NCBI GenBank assembly: GCA_016791425.1
Contig: JAEUMQ010000007.1
Coordinates: 372,001-436,000 of the forward strand
Direction: 5' to 3'
DNA length: 64,000 bases
Source: Hyphomonadaceae bacterium
GTDB lineage: Bacteria; Pseudomonadota; Alphaproteobacteria; Caulobacterales; Aquidulcibacteraceae
The number at the start of each line of letters is the position of its first letter. Position 1 is the stretch's first letter. Shown piece by piece: positions 17,114-25,562 of the stretch. The notes beneath the pieces are model-generated. The model saw only the letters and a program-made list of their open reading frames with translations. It searched no databases and was not told where the DNA came from. The position numbers and the translations under genes were made by a program.

Positions 17114-17800
17114 CTAGGTGGGGCGCGGCGCCGCGAGCGCCGCATTGATTGCGGCGCGCACTTCATCCGAGGTGGGCGTGGTCCGGGATGGAAACGCCGT
17201 GATGATCCGTCCGTCGCGGCCGATGAGCAGCTTGTGGAAATTCCACTGCGGCACGGCCGCGTCGCCGATCTGCGCCTTCGCCCAGCGATAGAGCGGATGC
17301 GCGGTGTCGCCGATCACTTCCTGCTTCGCGGTCATCGGGAAGGTGACGCCGAAATTGAGCGCGCAGAATTCCTGGATCTCCTGCGCCGAGCCGGGCTCCT
17401 GCCCGCCGAAATTGTTCGACGGCACGCCGAGCACTTCGAAGCCCCGGTCGTGATACTCGCCATAGATCTGCTGCAGGCCCTCATATTGCGGCGTGAGGCC
17501 GCACTTCGAGGCGGTGTTCACCACCAGCACCACCTCGCCCTGGAACGCGGTCATCGGCACGTGCGGCGTGGAAAGGCCTTCGAACTCGAATTGATAGGCG
17601 GAGCGACGGTCGGTGGAGAGGGCGGGCGCCAGTGCGAACCTTTCGCGCTGTTCGGCGACCGCGTCCGCGACCGCCTTCGCGCGCGCCTCTTCGGGGGAGG
17701 GGGCCGCCGCGGCGACCTCCTCCTTGGCCGGAACTGGCGCGGTCTGCCCGCATGCGGCCGCCAGCGCCGCGACGCCCAGCGAGATCAAAAGGCGCTTCAT
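17114..17800 (-). CDS. glutathione peroxidase family lipoprotein
   Basis: This 228-residue protein starts MKRLLISLGVAALAAACGQ with a lipobox cysteine at C17, then a linker and a thioredoxin-fold peroxidase. The peroxidatic cysteine is in NTASKCGLTPQYEGL, the glutamine in NNFGGQEPG and the tryptophan in PQWNFHKLLIG. These are Cys-type, not selenocysteine, residues. It should reduce hydroperoxides at the cell envelope, probably with thioredoxin as donor. The start is set by GGAGGGAAAC just upstream; an ATG six codons earlier lacks this. It lies 41 bp downstream of the DUF971 gene on the same strand. Confidence 0.9.
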   Translation of the reverse strand: MKRLLISLGVAALAAACGQTAPVPAKEEVAAAAPSPEEARAKAVADAVAEQRERFALAPALSTDRRSAYQFEFEGLSTPHVPMTAFQGEVVLVVNTASKCGLTPQYEGLQQIYGEYHDRGFEVLGVPSNNFGGQEPGSAQEIQEFCALNFGVTFPMTAKQEVIGDTAHPLYRWAKAQIGDAAVPQWNFHKLLIGRDGRIITAFPSRTTPTSDEVRAAINAALAAPRPT

Positions 17801-17841
17801 GTTTCCCTCCATCCCCAAAACCAGACTGTTGGCTCGCGCGC

Positions 17842-18189
17842 TCAGCGGGCGCCGATCCTTTTCTTGTGCGCATCCATGCGCGCCTTCACGTCTCGGCCGA
17901 GCTCATAAAGGAATTCCCAGGAATAGAGCCCGGTATTGTGCCCGTCGTCGAAGCCGATGCGCACCGCGTAGCGCCCAACCGGCGCCGCCTCAAGAACGCC
18001 GACATCCGCTTTGCCGGAGATCGCCGGCAGCGGACCCGCGCCATGCCCGCGCACTTCGGCGCTGGGGCTCTCCACGCGCAGCAGCTCGTAGGGAATCTCG
18101 AACCTCGCGCCGTCGTCGAACGCGATCGCCAGACGCTTGTCGTTGCGCTTGAACACAAGTTCCGTCGGCCAGGGCGGAGCGCTCTTCAT
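17842..18189 (-). CDS. DUF971 family protein
   Basis: This 115-residue protein shows the DUF971 pattern: LAIAFDDGARFEIPYELLRVESPSAEV, GRYAVRIGFDDGHNTGLYSWEFLYELG. The same fold forms the N-terminal domain of gamma-butyrobetaine hydroxylase, and standalone members are linked to iron-sulfur or apbC-like functions. The precise role is unknown. It follows the Trm112-like gene by 6 bp and is probably in one operon with it. Confidence 0.88.
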   Translation of the reverse strand: MKSAPPWPTELVFKRNDKRLAIAFDDGARFEIPYELLRVESPSAEVRGHGAGPLPAISGKADVGVLEAAPVGRYAVRIGFDDGHNTGLYSWEFLYELGRDVKARMDAHKKRIGAR

Positions 18190-18195
18190 CGGCGA

Positions 18196-18378
18196 TTACT
18201 CATCAGCGGCGAGCTCCCGGGCTTCGTCGATGAGCAGGATCGGCACGCCTTCGCGGATGGGGTAGGCGAGCCGCGCCTGCGGGCTGACCAGCTCCTGCTT
18301 CACGCGGTCATAGCGCAGCGGCGTTCGGCTTTGCGGGCAGACCAGCACTTCAAGCAGCTTCGGATCGATATCGGTCAT
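18196..18378 (-). CDS. Trm112 family protein (YcaR-like)
   Basis: This 60-residue protein begins [21 protein letters not shown] and ends with [21 protein letters not shown]. That is the compact Trm112/YcaR zinc-ribbon-like fold, here with only one cysteine of the usual set. Eukaryotic Trm112 activates methyltransferases; the bacterial role is not settled. Its ATG overlaps the stop of the LON-domain gene by 4 nt, so translation is coupled. Confidence 0.9.
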   Translation of the reverse strand: MTDIDPKLLEVLVCPQSRTPLRYDRVKQELVSPQARLAYPIREGVPILLIDEARELAADE

Positions 18379-19031
18379 TGCAGATTGCTTTCCGAGCCGT
18401 CGCCGGCCGCTTCGAGCTCGAGCAGCGCCACGAGCGTCGCGGCGCAGTCGCACAGCGTCGGCGCCTCTAGCAAGGCCTGCTTTGCGGCGGTGTCGAACGG
18501 GCAGAGCGACGCGACGGCGTGCACCAGCGCTTCCGCGCTCGCTTCCTCCACCGAGCTCCAGTCGATCTGCAGCTCGCGCGCGTCGCCGTAATGCTTGAGC
18601 GCGCGGGTGAGGCGCGCGCGATCGACGGCTTCGGAATCGCGGGTGTTCTCGTGCAGGTCGCGCGCGAACGGCTCGTAGCTGACCGCGCAGCGCCGATAGG
18701 GCGTCCCGGTGTCGAGCTCGCGCTCGATGCGGAAGCGGCACACGCCGGTGAGCGTGATGAGATAGCGCCCATCGCCGGTCTCGGAGAACGAGGTGATGCG
18801 CCCAAGCGTGCCGACATCCGAGAGCGGCGGCTTGGGCGTGTCGGAATAGAGCGGCTGGATCATGCCGATGACGCGGTCGGCCGCGAGCGCGTCATCGACC
18901 ATGTTGAGATAGCGCGGCTCGAAGATGTTGAGCGGCAGCGGCGCGCGCGGAAACAGGATCGCCCCGGCAAGCGGAAAGACCGGCGCCGTGGCTGGCAGGT
19001 CGGCTGGCTTGCGGTATCCGAACGCGCTCAT
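18375..19031 (-). CDS. LON peptidase substrate-binding domain protein
   Basis: This 218-residue protein consists only of the Lon N-terminal substrate-binding domain: [61 protein letters not shown]. There is no ATPase or protease domain. It probably binds misfolded or specific proteins as a stand-alone adaptor. The start at [11 protein letters not shown] fits the family; a longer frame begins inside the upstream thioredoxin gene. It lies 29 bp after cnoX and overlaps the Trm112 gene by 4 nt. Confidence 0.9.
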   Translation of the reverse strand: MSAFGYRKPADLPATAPVFPLAGAILFPRAPLPLNIFEPRYLNMVDDALAADRVIGMIQPLYSDTPKPPLSDVGTLGRITSFSETGDGRYLITLTGVCRFRIERELDTGTPYRRCAVSYEPFARDLHENTRDSEAVDRARLTRALKHYGDARELQIDWSSVEEASAEALVHAVASLCPFDTAAKQALLEAPTLCDCAATLVALLELEAAGDGSESNLQ

Positions 19032-19060
19032 CGCTTTGCCTGGTTGGAGGGCCGTCCCCT

Positions 19061-19948
19061 TTAGGAGAAGAGCAGCGCCGAAAGCCTTCGGCGTCCGGCC
19101 TTGGCGACCTCTGAGGCCGGCCCGGCCGCGTCGAAGATCTTCAGCAATTGCTTGCGCGCCGCCTCGTCGTTCCACGCGCGGTCCTGTTCGATGATCGTGA
19201 GCAGGTGATCGACAGCCGGTTCAAGCTCGCCGCGCCCCGCCAGCGCGTTGGCGAGCTCGAACCGCGCGTCGCGGTCGTTCGGGTTCTTCGCCACCTTGTC
19301 GATCAGCGGCTTGGTCTCGCCCGCGCTGTTCGCCGCGAGCTCGAGCGCCGCGCGCACGCCCTGCACCTCGGCGTCCGAGCGCTTCTGCTCCGGGATGCTC
19401 TCGATGATCTCTCGCGCCTGGTCGGGCTCGCCGGCGAGCAGATAGGCGCGCGCAAGGCCGGCAAGCGCCTTCACGTTCTCCGGATCGATCTGCAGCGCGG
19501 CCGCATAGGATTGCGCCGCGCCGCCGGCGTCGCCAAGCCGGACGCTCTCGGCGCCTTGCTCCAGCAGCGGCTCGATCTCGTCCGCGAGGCCCGCGCCGGC
19601 GAGCCGGTCGATGAAGAGCTTGATCTGGCTGTCGGGCACCGCGCCCATGAACCCGTCCACCGGACGGCCCTTGTCGAACGCGAACACGGCCGGAATGGAG
19701 CGCACGCCCAATTGCCCGGCGACGGCCGGATGGTCGTCGATATTGATCTTCACCAGCCGGACCTTGCCGCCGGCGGCGCGCACGGCCTTCTCCAGCGCGG
19801 GCGCGAGCTGCTTGCACGGTCCGCACCAGGGCGCCCAGAAATCGACCACGACGGGCTGGGTCTTCGAGGCCTCGATGACCTCCTTCATGAAGCCCTGGTC
19901 CGAGCCGTTGGAGACGAGATCGGGCGCCGCGCCGTCGAGAACTGTCAT
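19061..19948 (-). CDS. CnoX/YbbN-type thioredoxin-TPR chaperedoxin
   Basis: This 295-residue protein has an N-terminal thioredoxin domain with active site WCGPC (W41, C42, C45) and a C-terminal helical TPR-like domain from about residue 120 (AQSYAAALQIDPENVKALAGLARAYL, PNDRDARFELANALAGRGELE). CnoX-type proteins hold unfolding proteins and hand them to GroEL. E. coli YbbN lacks the second active-site cysteine, whereas this protein keeps CxxC and may also have reductase activity. It leads the minus-strand run that continues with the LON-domain, Trm112, DUF971 and peroxidase genes. Confidence 0.9.
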   Translation of the reverse strand: MTVLDGAAPDLVSNGSDQGFMKEVIEASKTQPVVVDFWAPWCGPCKQLAPALEKAVRAAGGKVRLVKINIDDHPAVAGQLGVRSIPAVFAFDKGRPVDGFMGAVPDSQIKLFIDRLAGAGLADEIEPLLEQGAESVRLGDAGGAAQSYAAALQIDPENVKALAGLARAYLLAGEPDQAREIIESIPEQKRSDAEVQGVRAALELAANSAGETKPLIDKVAKNPNDRDARFELANALAGRGELEPAVDHLLTIIEQDRAWNDEAARKQLLKIFDAAGPASEVAKAGRRRLSALLFS

Positions 19949-20004
19949 GGGACCGTCCGTTGCAGGGAAATCAGACCGCTAGATGGGCGATTGCGGCGTC
20001 AGAT

Positions 20005-20562
20005 TCAATCAAAGTGAGGCGCTTCGATCAAAGTCGGGGCCCCCTCCGGATCGAAACGAAGGAAGAGGGGAGGGTGGCCGGTCGCGGCGAGGAACTTTAG
20101 GAGGTCGCGCGGGCTGATCGCGGTGGTGGCGTCGTTGCGCAGCGGGTGGAAGTTCACCGGATCGTGCGCGAGCAGGTCCGCATCGAGCGCCAGCTTCACC
20201 CGGCGCTGCGTGTCGTTGATGAGCCCGAACACGGTGACCGAGCCGGGCGTGACGCCGAGCGTCTCCAGCATCAGCTCCGCATTGCCGAAGCTCGGGCGCC
20301 CCGCGCCGATCGCGCGCCCGGCGGCGTTGAGGTCTATCTTCGTGTCGTGCAGGGCGCAGATGAGGAAGAGCCCACCTTTCTTGTCCTTCAGGAAGAGGTT
20401 CTTGGTGTGCCCGCCCGGCATCTCAAGCTTGATCTTGGCGCTCTCCGCCACGGTGAACACGGGTGGATGCCAATAGGTGCGGTGCGCGATGCCGAGCGCG
20501 TCGAAGCGTGCGAAAAGCTGATCGGGCGTCGCCGGAGTGCGGACTTGGGCGCTGCTATCCAT
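20005..20562 (-). CDS. prolyl-tRNA editing protein ProX/YbaK family
   Basis: This 185-residue protein has the INS-like editing fold: [69 protein letters not shown], then [14 protein letters not shown]. It resembles ProXp-ala, which deacylates Ala-tRNA(Pro) in trans when ProRS lacks an editing domain. Its substrate here is inferred from family. It is divergent from the DUF6065 gene with 52 bp between starts. Confidence 0.9.
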   Translation of the reverse strand: MDSSAQVRTPATPDQLFARFDALGIAHRTYWHPPVFTVAESAKIKLEMPGGHTKNLFLKDKKGGLFLICALHDTKIDLNAAGRAIGAGRPSFGNAELMLETLGVTPGSVTVFGLINDTQRRVKLALDADLLAHDPVNFHPLRNDATTAISPRDLLKFLAATGHPPLFLRFDPEGAPTLIEAPHFD

Positions 20563-20614
20563 GGGGGTGCAAGCCCTTGGCGCATCTCACCGCGCTCGTC
20601 TATGGGTCGGAGCG

Positions 20615-21370
20615 ATGAAGCTCACCTGCTACAAGATCGACACCGAGCCGGCCGAGATGGTCCCGGGCCGCGCCGATCGCGACTGGATGGACGCGTTCGG
20701 CAACCGCCATCCCTATCGCTGCCTGCCGCTGGTGGTCGCCAACACGACGGGCTGGGAATTGCTCTCGCCGGTCAGCTTCACCGCGACCTGGAACGGCGGT
20801 CCGCGCACTCAGGACATCCGCATCGATCCCGACGGGGACACAACCAAGGCCCACCTGGAGCGCTGGGCCGTGTCGCACTTCTCCGGCGGCGTGATCACCT
20901 TCCACACTGGCTATCTCTTCCGCACCGAGCCCGGCTGGGATCTTTGGGTCGGCGGTCCGCCCAATTCGATCAAGGACGGCCTCCAGGCGCTGACCGGCGT
21001 GGTCGAGACCTTTTGGCTGCCGTTCCCGTTCACGATGAACTGGCGCTTCACCCGTCCGGGCATGGTCAGCTTCAAGAAGGGCGAGCCCTTCTGCATGGTC
21101 ATGCCGGTGCCGCACGAGGCGATCGACGATGTCCAGCCGATCGTGAAGTCGATCGAGGACGATCCCAAGCTCAAGGAAGACTACCAGAACTGGGGCGCCA
21201 GCCGGAACAAGTTCCTGGAAGATCTGAAGACGCCGGAATCCGAAGCCGTGAAGCAAGGCTGGCAGCGCGATTACTTCCGCGGGCGCACTCCGGCAGGTCA
21301 GGCCGGGCCCGATAGCCACATCAACCGGCGCAGACTCAAATCTCCACGCCCCGCCAAGCCGGGCGAATAA
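20615..21370 (+). CDS. DUF6065 family protein
   Basis: This 251-residue soluble protein starts MKLTCYKIDTEPAEMVPGRADRDWM. It shows conserved-looking blocks CLPLVVANTTGWELLSPVSFTATWNGG, FHTGYLFRTEPGWDLWVGGPPN and FPFTMNWRFTRPGMVSFKKGEPFCM. These match my memory of DUF6065, found near biosynthetic or carbohydrate loci in some bacteria, with no known activity. The C-terminal 30 residues are basic. The start at 20615 is the first ATG after the divergent ProX promoter. Confidence 0.75.
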   Translation: MKLTCYKIDTEPAEMVPGRADRDWMDAFGNRHPYRCLPLVVANTTGWELLSPVSFTATWNGGPRTQDIRIDPDGDTTKAHLERWAVSHFSGGVITFHTGYLFRTEPGWDLWVGGPPNSIKDGLQALTGVVETFWLPFPFTMNWRFTRPGMVSFKKGEPFCMVMPVPHEAIDDVQPIVKSIEDDPKLKEDYQNWGASRNKFLEDLKTPESEAVKQGWQRDYFRGRTPAGQAGPDSHINRRRLKSPRPAKPGE

Positions 21371-21389
21371 CCGATCGCGCCGCGCAAAT

Positions 21390-21426
21390 GAAAAGCGGCT
21401 TCCCGGGGGAGGGGAAGCCGCTTTCA
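21390..21426. terminator. bidirectional hairpin terminator
   Basis: AAAGCGGCTTCCC (21392-21404) pairs with GGGAAGCCGCTTT (21412-21424). Flanking A and T runs make it usable on both strands. It follows the DUF6065 stop by about 20 bp. Confidence 0.75.
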
Positions 21427-21545
21427 GTCATCGGGCGGTGCGGGGGGTGAGGGCCGCCCGGTATTGTTTGAAGATACGAGCCGACCGCGGAGAAGTTTCG
21501 ACGCTGTTGGGGAAAGTTCGCGGCAGGTCTGGGCGGAACCGCCGC

Positions 21546-21590
21546 AATTGAAAACGGCTTCCCGGGCGAGAGGAAGCCGTCTTCTTGGGC
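21546..21590 (-). terminator. hairpin terminator
   Basis: ACGGCTTCC and GGAAGCCGT form a stem whose loop and arms echo the hairpin 150 bp to the left. On the minus strand the stem is followed by TTTTCAATT. The interval 21427-21877 holds no gene I can support; minus-strand frames there are arginine/proline-rich and look like shadows. Confidence 0.5.
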
Positions 21591-21877
21591 CGGAGCGGGC
21601 TAATGCGGGGGAGGGAGCCGCACCCCGGCCTCTGAAGGAAGTACGCGCCGGACCCGGCGTCGGTTCAGTGCGGCGCCGAAACTTTTTCAAGCCGCCTTGG
21701 CGGGCTTGGTTGCGCCGATCCGAAGGCCAGAGGGCGTGGCGATCGCGTGGACGGACGCGCGGGGATCTCGCGGCGCTCTCCGTGCCGCCTTTCTGGAGAC
21801 TGGCCCTTGCGGTTGGCCCGAGCGCCTGCAATATCGGCGGGCTCGGGGCGCAGCTCGCGTCCCGTACCCCATCGGAT

Positions 21878-21952
21878 GCGGGCGTAGCTCAGGGGTAGAG
21901 CACAACCTTGCCAAGGTTGGGGTCGTGAGTTCGAATCTCATCGCCCGCTCCA
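21878..21952 (+). tRNA. tRNA-Gly (GCC anticodon)
   Basis: The acceptor arms GCGGGCG and CGCCCGC close the cloverleaf. The D-arm is GCTCAGGGGTAGAGC, the anticodon stem CAACC/GGTTG encloses loop TTGCCAA with anticodon GCC at 21910-21912, the T-loop is GTTCGAATC, and CCA is encoded. It is 75 nt long. The 3' end of a minus-strand ORF overlaps most of it. Confidence 0.97.
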
Positions 21953-22539
21953 TGCTTCACGATCAGTTCGGCTTCACGCGCCGCGGGCGGCGATGTGCGC
22001 ACGCGGATGACGCAACCGTCCTCGGCGCCGGCCGGCGTGCGTTGGACAAGATGGGCGCGGATCAGGTGCTCCACATGCGCCGGGTCGCTGAGTCCGAAGA
22101 GGTGGTCGCGGTAGCCGTCCGGCCCGCGCTTCGCTCCCCAATGGAACGCGATCCTGTCCCCGCTGCGGTGCATGCGCTCGAAGGCGGCCGGCCCGTAGGC
22201 GCGCACCTGCGGCCAGGGATCGCGCGAGGCGATGATCACGCGCTGATCCGTGACGGCATAGACCGTCGATCCGACGCCGAGCGTCTGGCCCCAGCAATAA
22301 AGGCAGGCGCCGATCGCCGCGGCGCCGACGACAGCGTAAAGCGACGTTTGCCAATAATCCCGGTTCTCGCGCCACGCGACGACGCCGCGCCACACCACGG
22401 CGCCGACCACGGCGCTTGCCATCAGAGCGAGGAGCAGCATGTCGGCCTGCGCCGTCGCCGGCGCGACTTGCCGCCAGAGCAAAGACTCTCCGGCGCCAAG
22501 GAGGCTTTGCGCGAAGGCGTCGGCGTCGGCGTCGTCCAT
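21889..22539 (-). CDS. hypothetical membrane protein ending inside the tRNA gene
   Basis: This 216-residue frame has two hydrophobic helices (about 33-55 and 67-88) and then VYAVTDQRVIIASRDPWPQVRAYG, a pattern like bacterial PH (bPH2) domains. The function is unknown. The frame continues antisense through the tRNA-Gly gene and stops 12 nt inside it, so its last residues (EIRTHDPNLGKVVLYP) are read from the tRNA complement. Either the gene truly overlaps the tRNA or an ancestral stop was lost. The start ATG at 22539 begins MDDADADAFAQSLLG. Confidence 0.65.
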   Translation of the reverse strand: MDDADADAFAQSLLGAGESLLWRQVAPATAQADMLLLALMASAVVGAVVWRGVVAWRENRDYWQTSLYAVVGAAAIGACLYCWGQTLGVGSTVYAVTDQRVIIASRDPWPQVRAYGPAAFERMHRSGDRIAFHWGAKRGPDGYRDHLFGLSDPAHVEHLIRAHLVQRTPAGAEDGCVIRVRTSPPAAREAELIVKHGAGDEIRTHDPNLGKVVLYP

Positions 22540-22687
22540 GCCGCCAGCATGCCATGCGAAGGATGATGCCCGCTTAAGGCTGCGCTGCCGACCTGCGCTG
22601 AACGATCGCGCCGGGGGGCGCTATGCAGCATCGGAGATAAGCATACGATCGCTCGGACGCTGAGGCGGCGGACATAGGGGCGAGCGT

Positions 22688-23614
22688 ATGTGGGGCAGGG
22701 GATTGCGCGCGGCGTGTGGGCTCGCGGCGTTCTGTTTGGCGCTCGGCTTCGCGCAGCTGGCGCTCGCCGCGCCCGAGACCGGCGATCTGCGCCGCTCCTA
22801 TTATCTCGCCGAGGCCGACGAGACGATCCCGTATCGCCTCTATGTTCCGCGCGCCTATGATGGATCGCGCGCCTTCCCGCTGATCGTGGTGCTGCACGGT
22901 TCGTCCACGACGGCCGACGACGCGATGGAGGCGCCCGGCCTTAAGGCGCTCGCCGAAGAGCGCGGCGTCATTGTGCTGGCGCCGCAGGGCTACAACGCCT
23001 TCGGCGGCTATGGCGACATCTATCCCGTCATCGTGCGGCGCGAAGCGGCGGCGCAGGCCGCAGCGCTGCGCGAGGCTTCGCGTCCCGGCTCGAGTGCGCC
23101 GAAAGGCATGACGCGGCCGCGCGAGGCGCTCGGCCCCGCCGCGTTCGACGATGCGCAGGAGCTGCCGCTCAGCAATCTCACCGATCCGCGCGTCTCGCGC
23201 CTAAGCGAGCTGGACACCATGAACGTGCTGGCGCGCGTGCGCGGCGAGTATCGCATCGATGATGCGCGCATCTATCTCATGGGCAATTCGATGGGCGGCG
23301 GCGGCGCGGCGTATCTCGCGGTGCGCTATCCGGAGATCTGGGCGGCGGTCGCGCCGGCGGGCGGACCGTTCGCAGCCTGGTCCTATCCGTACTTCCGCCT
23401 TCGCGACGCCGGCGTCGCTGCGCTTTTCGTGCACGGCGACGGCGACGAATACGCCCATTGGCGCTGGTCGCAGGTCATCGTCGAGCGCGCGCGCAAGGAA
23501 GGCGTCGATGCGCATCTGCTTGTCGTCGAAGGCGGCGCGCACGTGAACGCTTGGGTGCGGGCGTTGCCGCAAACCTTCGACTTCCTGCTCAGCCACGCCA
23601 AGCGCGCGCGCTAA
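22688..23614 (+). CDS. secreted alpha/beta-hydrolase (esterase/depolymerase-like)
   Basis: This 308-residue protein has a signal peptide (residues 1-28, cleavage near ALAA), a PLIVVLHGSSTTADD oxyanion region, nucleophile serine in YLMGNSMGGGGAAYL, a likely acid in FVHGDGDEYAHW and the histidine in VVEGGAHVNAW. It resembles Esterase_phd/PHB-depolymerase-like and prolyl-oligopeptidase-type enzymes acting in the periplasm or outside. The substrate is not predictable. A long insertion (about residues 110-155) separates the first two blocks. Confidence 0.85.
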   Translation: MWGRGLRAACGLAAFCLALGFAQLALAAPETGDLRRSYYLAEADETIPYRLYVPRAYDGSRAFPLIVVLHGSSTTADDAMEAPGLKALAEERGVIVLAPQGYNAFGGYGDIYPVIVRREAAAQAAALREASRPGSSAPKGMTRPREALGPAAFDDAQELPLSNLTDPRVSRLSELDTMNVLARVRGEYRIDDARIYLMGNSMGGGGAAYLAVRYPEIWAAVAPAGGPFAAWSYPYFRLRDAGVAALFVHGDGDEYAHWRWSQVIVERARKEGVDAHLLVVEGGAHVNAWVRALPQTFDFLLSHAKRAR

Positions 23615-23686
23615 CCCGAACGCGCGAATCGCGCATCGCAGGCAAGCGCATTTCTGCTGCGCGCGACTCGCGGCAAGCGATCCAGC

Positions 23687-24037
23687 ATGAAAACCCCGGA
23701 GCTGCGCTTTCTTGCCGCCGGCCTCCTGCGCCTGGCCCGCTCGGTCCTGAAGCTCGCGGTCGTGGTGATGAGCCTGTTCATGATCGCGCTCATCTCCGAT
23801 GGGCTCATGCGCTCCTTCGATCTGCCCGGCGCCGAGCCCGGCTGGCTCACGACGGCCCTGACCGCGCTCTTCATCACGCTCTGGATGGTGTTCGGTTCGG
23901 TCGTCGCCTGGCAATTGTCTCTGGCCCTGACCCTGATCGGCGCAGCGATCGGAGGCGGGGCGGGGGCGCTGCTGGGCTTCCTGACGGCCGGTCTGGCGGG
24001 ATTTGCGCTCTCCGCGCAAAAATTGCGTGAACTCTAA
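23687..24037 (+). CDS. hypothetical membrane protein
   Basis: This 116-residue protein has three or four predicted transmembrane helices (about 18-40, 54-76 and 80-108) with a glycine-rich helix IGAAIGGGAGALLGFLTAGLAG. It begins MKTPELRFLAAGLLRLARS. I recognise no family. It lies 72 bp behind the esterase on the same strand. Confidence 0.7.
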   Translation: MKTPELRFLAAGLLRLARSVLKLAVVVMSLFMIALISDGLMRSFDLPGAEPGWLTTALTALFITLWMVFGSVVAWQLSLALTLIGAAIGGGAGALLGFLTAGLAGFALSAQKLREL

Positions 24038-24119
24038 CCACGCCGCTTGCCGAAGAGCCGCCGCGATTCCAGATAATCATGTGCGTTCACAAGGGTGAGC
24101 GGCCCACGGGAGAAGGAAC

Positions 24120-24218
24120 ATGGCCAAGGGTCAGAAGCGCAGCGGCAAGGAAGCGCGGAAGCCGAAGAAGGAGAAGCCGAAGCCGCCGGCCTCGCTGAAG
24201 AATTCCGGGCCGCGCTAA
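24120..24218 (+). CDS. 32-residue basic microprotein
   Basis: The frame MAKGQKRSGKEARKPKKEKP continues with KPPASLKNSGPR and stops at 24216-24218. A good Shine-Dalgarno (GAAGGA) lies just upstream of the ATG. Small lysine-rich proteins beginning MAKGQ-R-S are annotated in many alphaproteobacteria, from memory, with no known function. Its stop overlaps the stop of the convergent AAA ATPase gene. Confidence 0.65.
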   Translation: MAKGQKRSGKEARKPKKEKPKPPASLKNSGPR

Positions 24219-25441
24219 CTCTTCGCGACGCGACGGATGCGCGGTCCGCTCGGCGGCTTAGGCCCCGGCGTCTTGGCGGACGGCATCGGCGCACGCCGGC
24301 GCATGAAGGCGTCGAACTTCGGCACGGTGAACGCGATCTGGCCGCGCTCCGGCGCGTACGCCATGCCTTTCTGAATGAGGTCGTCGCGATAGGGCGCGAC
24401 TTGGCTTTGGGTCGCGCCGAGGGCGCGCGCCACGTCCGCCGATGAGCACGGCCCGGGCCCCAGCTCGGCCATTGCGCGGGCGTACTCCTTCTGCCGCTCC
24501 GAGAGGCGCGCCAGCCGCACATTGAAGATGCTCTCGTCGAGCGAGGCGATCGCGGCCTTGGTGGCGGCTTTCGCATCCGCAAGCGTGATGGGAGAACGCT
24601 CCGCCGTCTCCCAGCATTTCGCCCCCCACACCTGCAGGAAGAACGGATAGCGCTCGGTCTCTTCCAGCACGAAGGCGAGCGCATCGTCCGCGAAGGCCAC
24701 GTCCTCGCGGCGCGCGGGCTCAACCAGCGCCAGCCGCGCGGCTTCCTCGTCGAGCCGGCCGATGTCCGGATAGTCGAACAGGCGCTCGGCGTAGGATTTG
24801 GCGTCGCCCGCGAGCTTGGCGAGTTGCGGCAGGCCCGCCCCGAAGAGGATGAGAGGCAATTGGCGCTGCGAGATCTTGTGCAGCGCCACGATCAGCGCCG
24901 AGAGGTCGGCCTTCGAAACGTACTGCACCTCATCCACCAGGATCACGGCGGCCGTGTCGCGCTTCTGTGCGGCTTCCCCGATGGCGACGAAGAGGTCGGT
25001 GAGGTCGATCGCGAGATCGCCGGTCGCCTGGCCGCCGGAGAGCCCGAATTCGAGCTCGCCGACTTTGGCGGTGAAGGCCGTCGCAAAGGCCCGGAGGGTT
25101 CCGAAGGCGTTGGAGAGCTCGTGGCCGACCCGCTTGATCCGGTCGAGCCGCAGCAGCAGCCTGTGGAGCTGCGGTGCGAGTTGGGCCGGCAGGGACTTCT
25201 CCGGGTCCGCCTCGAACATGGCGGTTTGCGCCCCGGCCGCTTCCGCCAGCTCCTCGATCCGGTTGAGCAGCACGGTTTTCCCGACGCCCCGGAGCCCCAG
25301 CATGATCAGGCTCTTGGTGGGCCGCTTTCGCTTGATCCGCTCAAGCGCGGTCTCGGCCCGCTTGATGAGCCCGTCGCGGCCGGCCAGCTCCGGGGGAGGG
25401 GCCCCAGCGCCGGGATTGTAGGGGTTGTAGGCGGCGTCCAT
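24215..25441 (-). CDS. AAA ATPase with C-terminal winged-helix-like region
   Basis: This 408-residue protein has an AAA/ORC-like ATPase core with Walker A GLRGVGKT near residue 50, Walker B AVILVDEVQYV near 165 and a sensor-like LILFGAGLPQL. A helical part follows, then a C-terminal winged-helix-like region (SADVARALGATQSQVAPYRDDLIQKG) and a basic tail. Its role is unknown; the layout resembles Orc1/Cdc6-like or transposition-helper ATPases. It lies downstream of a Pif1-like helicase on the same strand, separated by 118 bp of TTAG-rich repeats. The start ATG at 25441 is inside one arm of an inverted repeat. Confidence 0.85.
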   Translation of the reverse strand: MDAAYNPYNPGAGAPPPELAGRDGLIKRAETALERIKRKRPTKSLIMLGLRGVGKTVLLNRIEELAEAAGAQTAMFEADPEKSLPAQLAPQLHRLLLRLDRIKRVGHELSNAFGTLRAFATAFTAKVGELEFGLSGGQATGDLAIDLTDLFVAIGEAAQKRDTAAVILVDEVQYVSKADLSALIVALHKISQRQLPLILFGAGLPQLAKLAGDAKSYAERLFDYPDIGRLDEEAARLALVEPARREDVAFADDALAFVLEETERYPFFLQVWGAKCWETAERSPITLADAKAATKAAIASLDESIFNVRLARLSERQKEYARAMAELGPGPCSSADVARALGATQSQVAPYRDDLIQKGMAYAPERGQIAFTVPKFDAFMRRRAPMPSAKTPGPKPPSGPRIRRVAKS

Positions 25442-25562
25442 AGGTTTGTTAGCAGTGTTTAGCGCAGGTCGTGCTAATAATGCCTAAGAATGTTAGAAGG
25501 CGGATGGCGAGTAGGGAATAGGGTAGTTAGCAGAAAGCGCCCTAACAATCCTAACAAACCTA
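25441..25562. repeat. TTAG-rich repeat cluster with terminal 12-bp inverted repeat
   Basis: The helicase-ATPase gap is bounded by TAGGTTTGTTAG (25441-25452) and its exact inverse CTAACAAACCTA (25551-25562). Eight TTAG/CTAA tetramers occur in about 120 bp, which is striking in GC-rich DNA. On the minus strand two abutting pairs of 11-nt near-repeats are seen: GTTTGTTAGGA with GATTGTTAGGG (25559-25540) and CATTCTTAGGC with CATTATTAGCA (25492-25472). The arms overlap the helicase stop and the ATPase start. This looks like an operator or protein-loading site. Confidence 0.7.

Noticed and set aside
21424..21831. Minus-strand 135-codon frame left of tRNA-Gly
   Set aside because: Arg/Pro/Gly-rich with no ribosome-binding site, and interrupted by a terminator hairpin.
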